From Halictus rubicundus (taxonomy: Eukaryota; Arthropoda; Insecta; Hymenoptera; Halictidae): DNA of 64,000 nt. This document shows, one piece after another, positions 25,501 through 40,500 of this stretch (position 1 is its first letter; each line of letters opens with the position of its first letter). The stretch covers positions 2,638,830-2,702,829 of the forward strand of contig NC_135161.1 of NCBI RefSeq assembly GCF_050948215.1, written 5' to 3'. A program made the translations under genes and the position numbers. Under the pieces are notes generated by a model. The model worked only from the letters and a program-made list of their open reading frames with translations, did not search any database and was not told where the DNA came from.

Positions 25501-28500
25501 ATCAGTTAAATCAGATTGAGCTCAAATTTTGAGCATAGCCTCATTTTGCATTAAAAACATGTTTCTTGAAAAGGCTTGGCGAATCGAAAAAAGATGTTGT
25601 ATTATATTAGTATCATTTTATAACTTAGCGACACAACATTTTCTAGTTTACCGGCATAACGCTTAGATTAGGTGTCGGTTCTGAACTTGTTATTGCTGGA
25701 CACGGGTTGGGCCAGGTCTGGATTAGATTTGTATATGATTATGTCTAATTTTTATTGTTTTGTAGGCATGGTTGAGCGTGGTGGTAGATATCGTTTGGAA
25801 ATGTATCTAGACAATAAAAGAGACACGAACACATTGATTAGATTGATACAAAAACAAGTTGAAATTGTTACAGAAATTGCGGTACGATAGAAAATGTTAT
25901 GTGTGTGGAAATATCAAGGACTTGCTCTGAAATTGATTATTTTACATTTAAGTAATGAATGATAACATGTTATCATTAAAACATTTATTTACGTATTGTT
26001 CACTTTTACCTATCGACATAGTGTACATTATTCAAATATTAGTATTTAATATACCAATTAATATGTATTTGTATGGTTTCTGTTTAATAACAGAATATTA
26101 AATTAATTAGTCGGTATTACTTATTCTAGATGAAATCTTTTATAAATTTGTATTATTGAATTTTTCAGAAATATTTTATAAAAATACTGTGGTTAATAAA
26201 AGTAAAAAACCATTGTTTAAATGTTGCATTTTTACTCTAAAGAACAGTGAAAAAGTACCAAATTCTAAATGTCGTGTAACTCAAATCATTATTTATTATT
26301 TTTATTTTAATATTGATACTATACAAAATAGCATTTTGTACAGTGTAAATTTTTAATTATTTCATTTAAAATTATTTATTTTATTTCAAAGCGGCCGTGT
26401 CAAGTTTTTAATGAAAATAATTAACAGAAATTGCAGTAACTGTTAATTTTTCATATGGTTTTTTTGTCTTGATAACTGTTTGCAGTTGTCGTAGCATATT
26501 CTCCACTAGTTTCGGAAGATATTTCTCATCCAATTATTTCCACGTTCTCTTCAATGTTGAATAATAATTTTTCTTATTGGTCACCTCAGTTTTTTTGTCT
26601 TCTAATAAAAAATCGACCATAGATTGTCTGTCAGATTTAAGTCAAAGAGTTGGGGAGGGCAATCGATAGCTTTCGATTTATTCGATTTAAAAAATTTCTG
26701 TGTAATTTTCGCCATATGCTTAGGGTAAGGGATGCCATTACTGTAGGGAGTACCAACGACTGTGCCTTATTAATTCTATTTATTTTTAAACCATAATAAA
26801 CATTAAAAAAGAGATATTTCTTCATTAAAATCCGTTAATGTGTATGTTATACATCTCTTTTTTAATATTCACTATGCTTTAAAAATAAGTATAATTAGTA
26901 TAGACACAGAAATTGGGTCTGTTACACTAGGGCCATTATTCTGTTTATATAGAAAATTGTTTCCCAATCCAATTTGAAGCAACGATGGCTGAAAATTTTC
27001 ATAGGAAATGTCAATATACTTATTTATCGTCAATATACCATCGATTTTATTCAAAATACTCCCCACAATCACAATATTGCATATCTGAGTTGTGCTATCC
27101 TAGCACAACGAAGATATGCAATATTATGTGTGTCGGATGACCACAAAGTCTAAATACGGATATAGAATCCATGCGTGAAGGGCCGTGGATAAGAGTAAAG
27201 TGCCCTTGACATCGTTGTTCTGGGGAATTTGTATAGCATAACTCAGATATGCAATTATATGGTATTTGGATAACTGATACTAACTTAAAAATTACTTGCA
27301 TATCCGAAACTATTATTTACCATAACTTTTTCCTGTTTATTTTTTTGAAGTAATACTTTAGCACAATGGTAGCACAACTCAGCGCAATTGAGAAAATAAC
27401 AAAAAATTAAAAGTGGTGGACTACTCTAAAAATCGTTCTTTTTTTCTATTTTTTGTCGCATTTTTGATATTACACTGTTAATATTCGAGCACAATGTAGC
27501 ACAAACTTAGCAGAATTCATCATAACAGTTGAAATTACGTAATTCTGAAAGTGAGGGGCTAACTTCTAGGAGGTCATTTTCTACGCACTGAGTCGTCTTT
27601 CACGACAGGAGAAGTTTAGATTTTCTTGAATGGTACGTACTGCGGTATACGATTTTTTCTTACTTCGCGAACAATAAGACAGGCTTCTCGACTAATGGTA
27701 AATCGAGTTTCTCTTGCATCAATTTTATGCACGTCACAACTGATTTCGCACACAATTTGTGAACTTGTGTCTTACACAAAATTTTCCTGCCACCTTCCTT
27801 TGCGAAAACCCTCGCGAAAAACTCGGCACGATATTTTTTATAATTAATTTTTGCACTTAACAACACGCGTTATGCACTCAACAAATACAATAGACACTAA
27901 AAATCAAACCATACTATAGAGTGACCAAAATACAGTCAAAGTTCACGCGTTAGAAAGGTTAAAGTTTTGGTCAGCATAAATAAGATAGTGGTCTCTTTTT
28001 GTCTTGGTAATTAGATGGAATATTCTTGATATAAAAATGAAGAAAACTCGATTTGTACAAAATGTTGTTTTCCATAGTGATAAGGAAAGGTTTAAATTAC
28101 ACGCAATTTAGGAATTCTTACTTTTTTTTTTTAAACATAAACAGTAACTTAAACATTTTGTTTAAAAAATTTAAACATTTTGACCGGTTTCCCTTAAGAC
28201 TCCTAAACAATAGAAAACTGGAGTTTTATTTATTTCATCTAAATAACATAGATCTAAAACCTTTCTTGTCTGCTTCGACAATTGCTTTTCATATTTCTCA
28301 AGTTCTCAATGTTTAAAATATCAAACTTCGCAATCTTTGACACGAAAATTGTATTGCAAGTTTGAAAATACTTTGAAACGCGTATTTGTTCGAATGCATA
28401 CATGCCTAAACTTTAAACTACAGTGGAAAATTCTCAGCTTCGTAAGATCATCTTCCGTTACGCAGAACGCACTTATCTTGCACGCGATTACGCACACGAA

Positions 28501-31500
28501 TCGAAACTATAAAATACGCATAAAAAAGGAGCAGCTTTATCAGTTAACTTGTTACACAACTTCCAAGAAACGTGCCTGATTAAGGATATATGCCGTAAGA
28601 CTCAAAAATAGTTATGTGTTACTTCATCGCGTCTAGCGCGAAAGTGATCGTAAATTGAAATTTTAAAACGTCTATTAACCTAGTATGCCCATTATTTAGA
28701 TCTATTATTCAATATCTTCGGATCAGACCGACCTATATACATATATATTATCAATAAATAATTCATACTTTTGTTACTATATATTACTAAATAATAAACA
28801 TTTGTCAATTAGGGAGGCGAGTCAAATCATCATTTTGTGTCCAGTTACGTTACAAGTATCATATTTTAGGTATGAAAGACTGAATATACAGTAATGAGCA
28901 CACACAGCATGGATTGTACGTACACCTAAAAAAGATTTGTAAAACTCAAGGTTCAGTGATGAAAAAATATTAATTTGTCGCCATACTTTGTCCGAATAAA
29001 TATAATCTTTGTAATATTCGAATTTCTAATTGGTGATTTTATGCACAATAGGCGATTGTTTCTCGCATATATCTAACAAGTTAGATCTCCTTCGTTCAGA
29101 GGAGAATGGATAAAATGATTAACACAACGTCGAAATTACTAGTGTGCAACAGTGGTTGTAAATGGTGAAAAAGCCTATCTCGTCGAGAAAGATAGATAGT
29201 AGGAACAAAATTATTTTGGAAATATATATACATGCCAATACATATGTACAATATACACATATGTACATGAAACTTTAATTATATCCGCCGCCGGAATTGA
29301 TGAACTATGCGCAATTCTGTGCGCTGGACATCTAGAGAGCTAGCTGCAGCCGCATGTTCAGCGAAACCTTGATCGCCTCTTATTTAGAATCGTTAAAGTG
29401 AAAAATTATAAGGCGGCCGAACGATTCATGGGATCAATTATGCGCTTGTGTCGATTTATTATTTATCGAAATAGCACGCGGTCGAAGCGGCCCTCGTGAT
29501 ATTCAAGTTATTGCGAGAAAGTGGCCGAAGCCGGGGGGGGGGGGGGGGCTCGTGTTTCTGCGACGAGACCGATTAATACCAAACGTGGTTAAAAGCAACG
29601 TAATCGGGTCAGATACCAAATGTTCGAGAGCCATCGGTCCCGAACACTTATGGAAGTCTATGCGATGCATGGGACTGGCCGTTATCGATGTGAACATTTT
29701 CAACTAGATATACTAGAAGTAACTAATTCAGATAAATAATTTACTCTTTCTTTAAACAGACCGGAGGCATAAGATAAGGGATCCAGGTACTATGGGGGTA
29801 CCAATGCCTGTGCCTATATTAATTATACTTATTTTCAAAGTATAATGAATATTAAATAAGAGATATCAAATTTTTTTTAAATTAAGTGTGTAAAACACAA
29901 AAGCTCTTAAAGTACGAAACAAATCATTTCGAATTTTTATTTCATAATTTAGAGCAATTTCGTGTAAAGCTCATGAGAAACCTTGAGAAAGTACTGAACA
30001 AATGAAAGTCAATATTCGGTAACGTAAATAATTCCAGCACACAGAAACGTGTAGTATATTAGTAAGACGCATTGAAATTACGAAACAATAACACTAATAA
30101 GAGCAATCTTTAAAATTTTTGCTGTTATTTTCGATAAATCCATTAACTGAAACGAATTTGGAAATAGCGCCATTTACTGTGTGCAGTAAGTAAGCTAGTT
30201 TTCGCTCAGTGCTTATTTACAGCGCTACACTGTGCCGCGTATAAGTACGTGAATTCACAGGTAACCAACCTCTTCCTGTACGCAACTCAGGTAAGTGCAA
30301 GCATAAACAGTAAATAACAAGTACATAACAGTATATATAAACAGTATAACAAAGTACGAATATCACCTAATCCAAAGACAATCAAAGATTTGTTGCTATT
30401 TACTTGTTTTTATCAGATTTATTTAAATAAATTGTTGATTGAATTATAATTAATTTGTTTATTCAAATTTATTTTTTTTTAATTAAATACTTATTAACAT
30501 TATTACTATTGGAATTTGTTAAATTATGTCAAATATTAATCCTTTGTTATGCACAGTAAGGTGGGACCTCAGCTATACTTGACGAAAATTATTTTGTAGG
30601 ATATTTTTAGTCTCACCCCCCAGAATTGTAACACTTGTTGGGAAAATGATCTGGAAAAAATTTGGAGTCGATTGGATCATGGGAACTTAAGGGACATCGA
30701 ATTTGAAAATTTTGAATTTTTTAAATCTTCACATAAATACACGTTATGATATATCGTTGAATTTGTTTTTTTTTCTTTAAGGATACATACACAGCATAAA
30801 CAGTTGTTAATAGAAAAAATATCCATAGCCTTGAAAATTTGAAAAAATGACCTTGACAAAATTTTTCTTTCCTGTCACTATATTCACTTCTTTATATACT
30901 ACAACTTTCGTTTGAAAAGTTATTTCATATACAGGGTGTTCATTTGAAAACTTTCCAGCCCAATATCTCGAAAAGTATGAAAGATATTAAAAAAGTGAAA
31001 AACACGTGTCCAAGGATTTTAAGGGGGAAAGAGGGGAGTAGTATCAGTTTTTTATTTGGGGGGGGGGGAGGCGTTTCAAGGGCGTTTTGGCGTTTTCAAG
31101 GCCATTTGAAGGTGAACCTTGTTTTTTTAAATTACTTTGAAAACGCCACCCAAATAAAAACCTTATACTGCCTCCAGCTAGAAGCGGCTGCATCGAATAA
31201 TTCCATTCTTTGAACCATTCACGTCCCTGGGGTTCGACACTAGGCTTTTTGTTTTGGCGACACGTCGGTCGACTCGGAGAGGTGACTTCTGTTTATACAC
31301 AAACTTGCGATTATTCGCAGCGTGAACGGAATGTCCATAAATACAAGCTCTGCGCTTAACGTATAAAATCGCTCAAGTTTAAACACGCATAATTTTTGAA
31401 CCAGTGAATCCCTAACATTAGAACTTGGATGTTTGGTATTTTCTCGTTAAAATCTACAGGATTATGTATAAAAAAGTTAAAAATTTACGGGTTTCCAAGG

Positions 31501-34500
31501 TACAGGTGCCCACAATTTTTGTATGTACAAACTGGCAAAAGAATATATTGACATTTCCCTGGAATTTGAACCGTTTTCTTGATTTTCTTGGATATCAAAT
31601 TGTGAAAGAGAAAAAAATTCTAGTTACTGTAGCTGTAAAATAAATCAGAATAATATCAGAATCATGTTGCAAAAATAGGCAAAGGTAACTCCAGTATTAG
31701 ATGTAAAATGTTTACATTAATAGTTGGCTGGTTATTTGATTGAATGAATGAGAGCCAAAATAAACGGGGGGGGGGATGTATGACAAACAATAATTGTCTT
31801 TGTTAAATTCACAGAACCGCGAACGGTTTGTAATTGAATGATATTTCAGCATCCTTTGTGAAATCTACGTGCTTCACTATGACCGAGCAAACGCGTAGAA
31901 CTGAAATATTAGTGTGCTTTGTTGAGCCGTATATCAGCCGATTGATTTTAGCGTGTTATCGCCAGTAATGGTTATGCCAAGTACATACTTAATTAACAGA
32001 ATCATGAAAAACTCTTCAAAAACCGAAAACTCAATTTTCGATGATATCAATCAAATTATCTTGTAACATAGAAATAACGTCTACGGTACTTTTACTCTTC
32101 CATATTCGCAATAATTTTTGAGATATGCACACGATACGTTTATATATGCGTCTGTTTATTACATTTGCATAGAAAACTAAACTCGTGCCAAAATTATATG
32201 TAAAATGAAGCATACAAGGGAAGTTGTCAAACTCGTAAATTCAAAAAATTATGATACTTTGCACACAAATAGAGTAAGTTATACCCAATACAACCCTACT
32301 TTTTTCGGTCTACTTATCGCATTATCGGGACGAAGTCAGCCCTTGAAAAAATTGTAATATTTTCTTTTTCGTGAAATATCTCAAGAACAATAAATGATAT
32401 TTAAAAAAATTTGAAACGAAAGTTGCACGGTATTATTGTATCTACCAAACTGTGTAAAAAAATTTTTTTGAGAAAACTTCCCCCCGTAAGTCGTTTTTAT
32501 ATATACAATACGGCCGTCTGCAAGAACAACGTGAAATTCAACAGAAATAAAGTGAAACTATATTAAATTCTTTTTAATTTTGCCGATTAGTTTTGTATTA
32601 TTTTGAGGATTTTTGTTTTGTCCTTTGAAAGATTGAATAAAAGATGTGCCGCCATAGCCAGCCAGTCTAAACATTTTACAACGACTGTTCGTCAATAATT
32701 GTAACTTACAATTAGAATCAGACGTACGGGATCCTCGAGTGATATGTCCTCCGAAAAGGTGACCTTTTGAGTGTAGAGGATTGTTAGTAACAAATTCCAA
32801 CTCCATCAGTGAAGCTTTCTATCGCCATATCCACAAAACAAATCGAAAATTCGACAACCACCATTCAACTTCATGTGTAGTTGAAACTCACGACACAATT
32901 ATAATTTGAAGGGTCACTAGTAGTCATGTTATTGTAGAAGACATAGAGAACACGAAATCATGTTAACGTCACGAATGGAATACGAACTTGTATGAAACAT
33001 ATTCAACATTGACGTATTCAATCATTGTAGCATATAAATATTATTAAATTATTAAGTCTTGAAGAGATTTATGTCTCATCCTCATTACGCATCTTAAGCC
33101 ATCCCTTCGAGCAAACAAGGAACGAATAATGCTACTGCTGAATGCAATAGTTTTCGTATAACATTAATCCATAAAACTTTGTAGAAAATTCATCAATTAC
33201 AGTGAAATTTCTTGTGTCTTCTTATTTTAAAATCGTTAGTAAAGGTTGTAATAAACTATCAAGCCAAAGCAGAAATTACTGTTAAGAAAATAATACTATT
33301 AAGTTCCTTTAAACCAGCCATTGTTTACGTTACTTTCACATTTTGTAAGGTTAATTAACATTATTTAAAGTTAAAGGAAAAGATTAATTTTCATAATTTA
33401 TAATTCCAAATACAATGTTCTTCGTCGCACAAATTAAAATCTCTTTTTAAAAGAATCTTTGAAACGGAAACAATTTATAAAGTAAATAAAATTAATAAAC
33501 GAACTTATTGAACATAAATGAATAAATTTAATAACATATATACACTAATATTTTGCAACAAATTTTGTAATTTGTGCGACTTTGAACTACTAAATAAGAA
33601 AGATATCTGAAACATTTGTACAGTCTGATTCAGTACATAGATGGTTTCATATGGAAGATTTGCAAATGTTTGGAACTAATTTTAATCGGTTTGTAACGCT
33701 TAAGAAAAAAAAAACATATCGGCAGAAAAATGAACAAATGAAAAGTATTGGAAGGAATATTTCTAATCGCCTAAAAAGTTTCTACTTTTAAAAAAAAATT
33801 GCTAATATAAGATACCTAGAAAGTGTTTATATCGATTGTGCTTAGTAATAATTCTTGAAATATTCATGATAATATAAGATATGTGACAGAGCATTCTATT
33901 TAAAGAAATCAAAATGACCTTGAAATCTTCGAAATGCCTACACCCATATAAAAAATACGATGCAAGTTTATTGTTTCGTATTATTACAAATGTATATGTT
34001 TCATATTATTATAATGGAAATATTCAAGCTGGTCAAAGTTATTGGTCCACCCGGTATGTATAGAGCGTGATAAAAACGTCTAAAGTTTATGCGACTAACA
34101 TAAGAACCAAGGGTTGCGATAAGATGATTGAGCTTGGTCGAGAGAACAGTACTAAACTACAAATGCAGATTACTATTGTACAAGTCAGTCACCCAACAAT
34201 TTTTATCAGAAAGGGATGGTACACAAAGTATGCAGTTCGGAGTACACATTCCTTCTACGATGACGTGTTTATGAAGTATGTTTATACACGCACTCATTTT
34301 ACAGTGCGATTGTACAACAGTCTATGTAGCTCTTAGTAATGTCTCTGCTTGAGTATCTTGAATTGAATTACATACATACATACATACGAATATCTACAAT
34401 GTAGATTGTTGTGACGCGACGTTGAAGCTGGTTGCTTTTTTATACTCTCCTGATTACTCAAAAAATACTATATCCTTAAAGTAGACAGTCCCTCTAATAA

Positions 34501-37500
34501 TTTTTTGCAAACTATATATATATATATATATAGATCTGGCAAATCGATTTTAATACATCATATCGGGTAGTCGATTAAGGGAGTATTGTACTGTGAGCGT
34601 TTCATAAATTCTTAAAGAATATACCTTCAGAAATTTACGTGTAAAGTCTTATACCTGAATTCCTAAGATTAACGAACTTATCATTGTTTGAGGAGCGTCG
34701 ATGGTTTACAACGACGTTCGACAGAAGTTGCAAAGACAGCTCGAATTTCCCAGAGAGGAAACGAATAAAAAACGTACCTTAGGATGGCTTTTATTTTCGA
34801 CTTTTGAATTTCTTTTACGCCCCCCCCCCCCAATAAAATAATTAATTAAATTATCATAAAATCGTTTTTCTCGAATATCTCCTAACTTATGGACTGCATC
34901 GAAAAATATGTTCAACAAAACTTTCCGGCTCCGTCTTCTATGTTGTATTACCTTTTTCGTAAAACAAACGATTTTCGAAAAAATTGAGAAAAATATCGGA
35001 ATAAGATCAAAAAATTTTTTCTGAAATCTGAAAACTAAAGTGTGTTTCGATTATCTTCTATCAGGAAACACTAACGAAAAACGTGTATTTTTTTTTAACT
35101 TGTTGAACTTACTGCTTTTTAATCGCATATTATTTTGCAGAAAATTGCGTATGTTTTCTTTACTAGAAGTCAAAAAATGTTCAGTTCACGCTTCGAAAAT
35201 TCCTCTACACGTAAATATGGTCGAAGTACCTGCTATAACTAAGCTCATCCTGATTAAGAATCTTCTTGGCTTTCAATTTCAGATTAGTAGAACAGCCGGA
35301 ATCATGGACACCATGAGACGATCTTTTTTTATCAGTTTTGATCGACCATGAAGCTAATCGGTTTTTTCTTGTTTACCGAGAAAATGTTCGCTGAAACTCT
35401 GCCAGACATTAAGGAAGGAAGGAAAGGTGGGAGGGAGGGAGGGTGGGAGGGAGGCAGGCGGAGCGTATCGGAATATGAGATCAGTCGACATCCGGTTCCA
35501 CGTTGCTGGACGCATAGAATGATCTGTCAATGGGAAGTGCGTTATCGCAATACGCGTGGTATGCTATCCTCTCTTCTTCATTATTCTCCCTCTTTCGGTT
35601 TGTTCTACGCGTGCATTTAATGGGACGACCTAATTTCGAGAAACCGCAATCTTACTCTCCGACAGATCACACGGGGAAATTGATCTAGAAGTTTCTATCA
35701 AATATAATATCTGTAGTTACGAGGAAAAATGCCGCATATCACACGTATACTTTGACTTTCTTTCGAGATGTTATCGTTGAAAGTTATTAACACATTACTA
35801 GACTGCAGATTTTATGCAAAAGCAGAGTTGTGCTAATTCAGTTACGTTGTAATTCAATTGCACAATTGAATTACATTGTATTTCAATTATATAGTAATTC
35901 AACTACGTCGTAACTGAATTACATAATTCAAACCTTTCAATTAATTCAATTACTAATTATTTTGAACTTTGAAGAATTTCCTCGTGCTTGTTCGTAATAC
36001 GTCAAAGTGATCGTATCATTGGTTAGTGGTAAGCTAAAAACGTTCCTTTTTTCAGTTTTTTGTTATTAGATAATGTATTTCATTTTACTTACATATAATA
36101 TTAATGTTTGTTTAATGAGTCTCATTACATGATTGTCGTTATTTTTTCCTTTCATATATATCGTAGCCTAGGTAACGTATAGACATGTTTCTTTTTCCTG
36201 ATTTTTATATTTATGTTTGAAATTTAATAAATATGTAACGTAGAAGTTATTTCTGTTCAGATATTATAAATTTGTAAATAATAAATTCCTTCTGTTTGAA
36301 ACCTTCACATGGATTTTTCAAACTCTTATTACTTACCTATTACTTTATTATTCTTTAATTTTTAAGTTTGATTTAATTACATCGTAGTTCGTAATTGATG
36401 TAAATCCATTGCAAAGTATTTTATAATTATACTCGAATTGCAATTACGAATTACCTTGTAATTTAATTGAGTGAAGGTCTGAATTGTAAAGTACAATATG
36501 ATTTAACTACAATGTAATTCAATTACTTTGTAATTATAATTCCTGGAGTAATTCAATTGTAATTCTGCACAACTCTGTGCAAAAGTGGGTAGGTGCAAAT
36601 TGAAAAAGTAGAAAGATTAAAAGAATTGAAGAAAAGCAACATGTGATTTTCAACATTTTAAAATTATTAGTGATTAAAATTAAATGTTTAAACTCATTTT
36701 ATCTGACAAAGGCAACAAGACACGTTTCAATCAAACTGTGCACATTATTATCCAAAAACGAACAATTCGGTTATTGTTTTCTTTTTATCATGGCTACCTA
36801 TTTAATCTTTAAGGTAACCGAAGACAAATTTTTCATCCAGGAGCACATAATCGTAAACAGTTTGATCGAGTTCGACTTGTACTATGAAACTGTTGTCAGA
36901 AACTGCGAAGTATTAGATTAAAATGATGTGCTGTTGATTGTAGAACGGAAACGTTTCTCACCCCCGCACTTGGAGATACGAGAGGACGAACGAGCGCGTA
37001 GGACTCCGCTGCGTGTATCCGTTTCATGCCCGTTATCAACTTTCGATGAAAGTTATCGCCCATGAAATGTACTGGCAAATCAACAATAGGCCGAAAATGA
37101 ATTGGAAAAGATTACGTTAGATTCTCGATAGATCTCGCATTGAGAACAGCTACATGTCTACATTTTTCATTCCGCTTTGTTATCGACACATACTGGTAGT
37201 TTTACTCTACCAATTACTCCAACTGAATTTTACGAATCTCTTGAACCTTTATGCATACATTTCGTAATGGAAACTTTAAAATTATTATTTTAATTATTTT
37301 AATTATTACTTTAAAAATTATTCGATTGAATTATATTTAATATTCATCTCTATCGAAACGGTGAATAGAAGCATAGTCAGATAATCAAGTTTTATCGAAA
37401 TTCGCAAATACTATTTTTCAAATAGTTATATTATCAATGGTTATACATTAAATAATTATTAGCACAAATATTAGTGGGCCGCATCCAGCCCACTTATGGG

Positions 37501-40500
37501 TTAAACACGATTTTTACTAGTTTTCTAGTTTACTTTTCGACGTGTATTTAGCGAAACGATTAACTTTACCGTACAACCCATTTTTTTCATAAATAGACAG
37601 CGAAACGTTTCGACTGCAATCCCCCCCCCCCCCCCCCCGGGGGACCTAACCCAGACCTAACCTCTTTGGCAACTCCAAGAAAAATTAAAATACTTAACCT
37701 AACTGACGTTTGTATAGTCATTTTGAACGAATTTTGCCTAAGTCTGGGTTAGGTTTGGGGAGGGAGAGGGGGGAAGTTCGGGACCCAGGGGAAATTTAGT
37801 CAGTTGAAAAAGGTAGAATTTGTCACTCCAACAGTTTTCCACGAATATCTCACAAACCAAGGTCTTCCGGCTGTAATATGTATAGGAAAAAGTTGTTCAG
37901 AATGATGACCTTAGTTATATATTTCAAGGTCATTAAAATGGCTCGGCTAGGTCGTGCTATAGGTTAGAAAACAGACTATGTGCAGTAGCATCGGTTTTTT
38001 GTAGATGTCTCACAAACAGAGCTCGTCCGGTGATAACACGTAGAGGAAAAAGTTGTTCAGAATTATGCCCCCAACAACGTATTTCAAGGTCATTGAAATT
38101 TGTGAGGAATCCCTTATTGTAAATAGTTACCGATTTATGTATTCAATAGATATAACAAGCGAATACAATATTTAAATACATTTCGAATTCGGTCAAGAAT
38201 AAATTACAAAGTGATAATGTATTTACCATTCGAATATTTTTTTGAAATGCTTTCTGTCGATCACTGTACGCATCATATTTTATGAAGCACCTATGATGAC
38301 GGGACTGAAAAACGTAAACCATGCTCGTTGTGTCATAGAGCGACACATCGGGTGGCAAAATTTCTGTATGTATTGTGTACGTGCGTCTTGATGTTTATTT
38401 TGACATACCTTTCTATTTGTGCAATAAAAATGACTTATATGCTTCACATTTTACTAAAATATGTAGGAGTTCTAATATTTATTTCAAATATTGCTTCAAC
38501 GCTCTGTGCTTTGTAATATTGATAAGAGATTATGCACATTTTTGTAGTTACTGTATTCCATGCGTTTGATCGTTGATTTTTATAAACAATCATGTCCGAA
38601 ACATTTTTTTATATTTTTCGAAGAGAACCGCTGTCATTATATGTAGATTGACTTTCAGTTTATATGTTGATGAATAAGTATGCGATACATATGATCGTGT
38701 CTGCATGAAAACTGTGTTTGAATAAGTAAGCTTCAAATAATCTTTTGTGTAGAGTTTATACGGAGTAAAATCTAAAATTAGAAGTATTGTCTCATTAACT
38801 CCCGAGGTATTATAAAAGAAGCATTAAAAAACTTATTCCTGGAATTGTTAACAAAATTACTCTTCTCACAAGGAAAATGAGACAAGTATTTCACGCTACC
38901 CTAATACATTTTTGTGTAATCGTAGCGGGTGGTTCAAAGTGCGAATGTCACGAAGGGTTAATGGCACGTAACGCCTGTATATCAGAGAAGGATAGGTTCA
39001 CGTGGCAGAGAGGCGTATCGACGGTGAAACAGAGATTTCTTTATCGGAGCATACAAGATACCCTACTTCGTCGAAACGAAACAAAACAAAACGAAACGAA
39101 ACGAGGATTTCACGTGTGTCTCCTATGTCTCGTCAACGTTGACGTCTCTTTCTCAGTAAGCCTTGTGCCGCCTTGTGTCGCCTTGTGTTTCCTTCCTGTT
39201 TTTCCTTCTTCCCTTTTCTCTTGGTCTTTGATCAGTTTGACAATCTGCGCACGGCCGGCACGAAATTTTCTGTTTACTTTACTTGCGGAGCCTTCGCTCA
39301 GGAAACTTAATCATCGTGCACATGGTAATCAATACGAAACAGGTTGTTTTAGTCACCGCGTACTAAAACTGTCTAGTTTGCATTGCCACATAAGAATAAC
39401 AAGATTGTACTCATTAACCGCAGTTAACTGCGGAGTTTAATTTTAAAAATTCCTCACGGCGCGGAATTAAAATCAAGCAATGACGAATATACACGTCGAA
39501 CGCAGGTCAAATGCCTCTATAATAAATTTTACGAAAAAAGTAAAGCAGAATGAGAAAGAATTATATTTTTATTCGATAAGAAATTAACAATTCATTAACG
39601 TTAACCGCACCGTAATAGAGTTTTCGATTGACTTATATACACGTCGAACACAGTTAACTGGTTAAACCTTTAAGCGAACTAGGGTGAGGGACCCAATTAC
39701 TGTGGGGGGTGCCAATTATTGTGCCTATATTAATTATTAGACTGCGGATCTTTATGCAAAATAAAATTGTTATACATCAATTGCAATCTATAAGCGCTAA
39801 GTAAACATTTATTTTGCTCATTAATAATTTTTATATGTTAAAAATGGTATAATGACACTGTTAAACTCTTTTAATCTTTTTACTGTTTTGAATTACACCT
39901 TCTCATTTTTGTCATAAATGCATAAAATTCGCAGTCGATTAATTATACTTACTTTTAAAGCATAATGGATATTAAAAGAGAGATATATAACATATAAATT
40001 ACTAATAGCACAGTATTCGGGGGGGGGGGGGCACAGTAATTAAGGCACAGTATTCGGGGAGGGGGCACAGTAATTAAGGCACAGTGACTAATCTTTGAAG
40101 AGTATAAGCACACAGTAACTAACACGGGTACTTATATTCAAAGAAGGGTTTGTTTTATAAGAAAATTTATATAAAAAACGGAAGCTTTGAAATATAACTT
40201 TATATTCTTGAGAAAGGTTTGTTTAGAGAAAAAGAAGCTTTTGCTAGAGGAAATTTCGGAAGACCCGTTGCAGGACACAGTAATTGGGTCTCTCACCCTA
40301 TTAGGGCTAATTTGGCCTCACTCCAATTTATGCCAATAACTATTTCATGTGCAACTCTTAATAATATATCTGTTTGTGGATTTGAGCGAAGCTCTATTTA
40401 CCATTTCGATAGAGATGAATATTCAGCATAATCTAATTGAATCATTGCATCATTACTAAGGAACATTTTAAAGGTCCAGTTAAGAGTTAAATTTTGCACG

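Noticed and set aside
37640..37760. Telomere-like TTAGG words
   Set aside because: Only single ggttagg words in an inverted pair, with no tandem array.
38877..39440. 187-codon plus-strand open frame, the longest non-collagen frame
   Set aside because: It runs through simple repeats (gaaac and ccttgtg units), has no recognisable domain or splice context, and its composition follows the local DNA. Treated as a chance frame.
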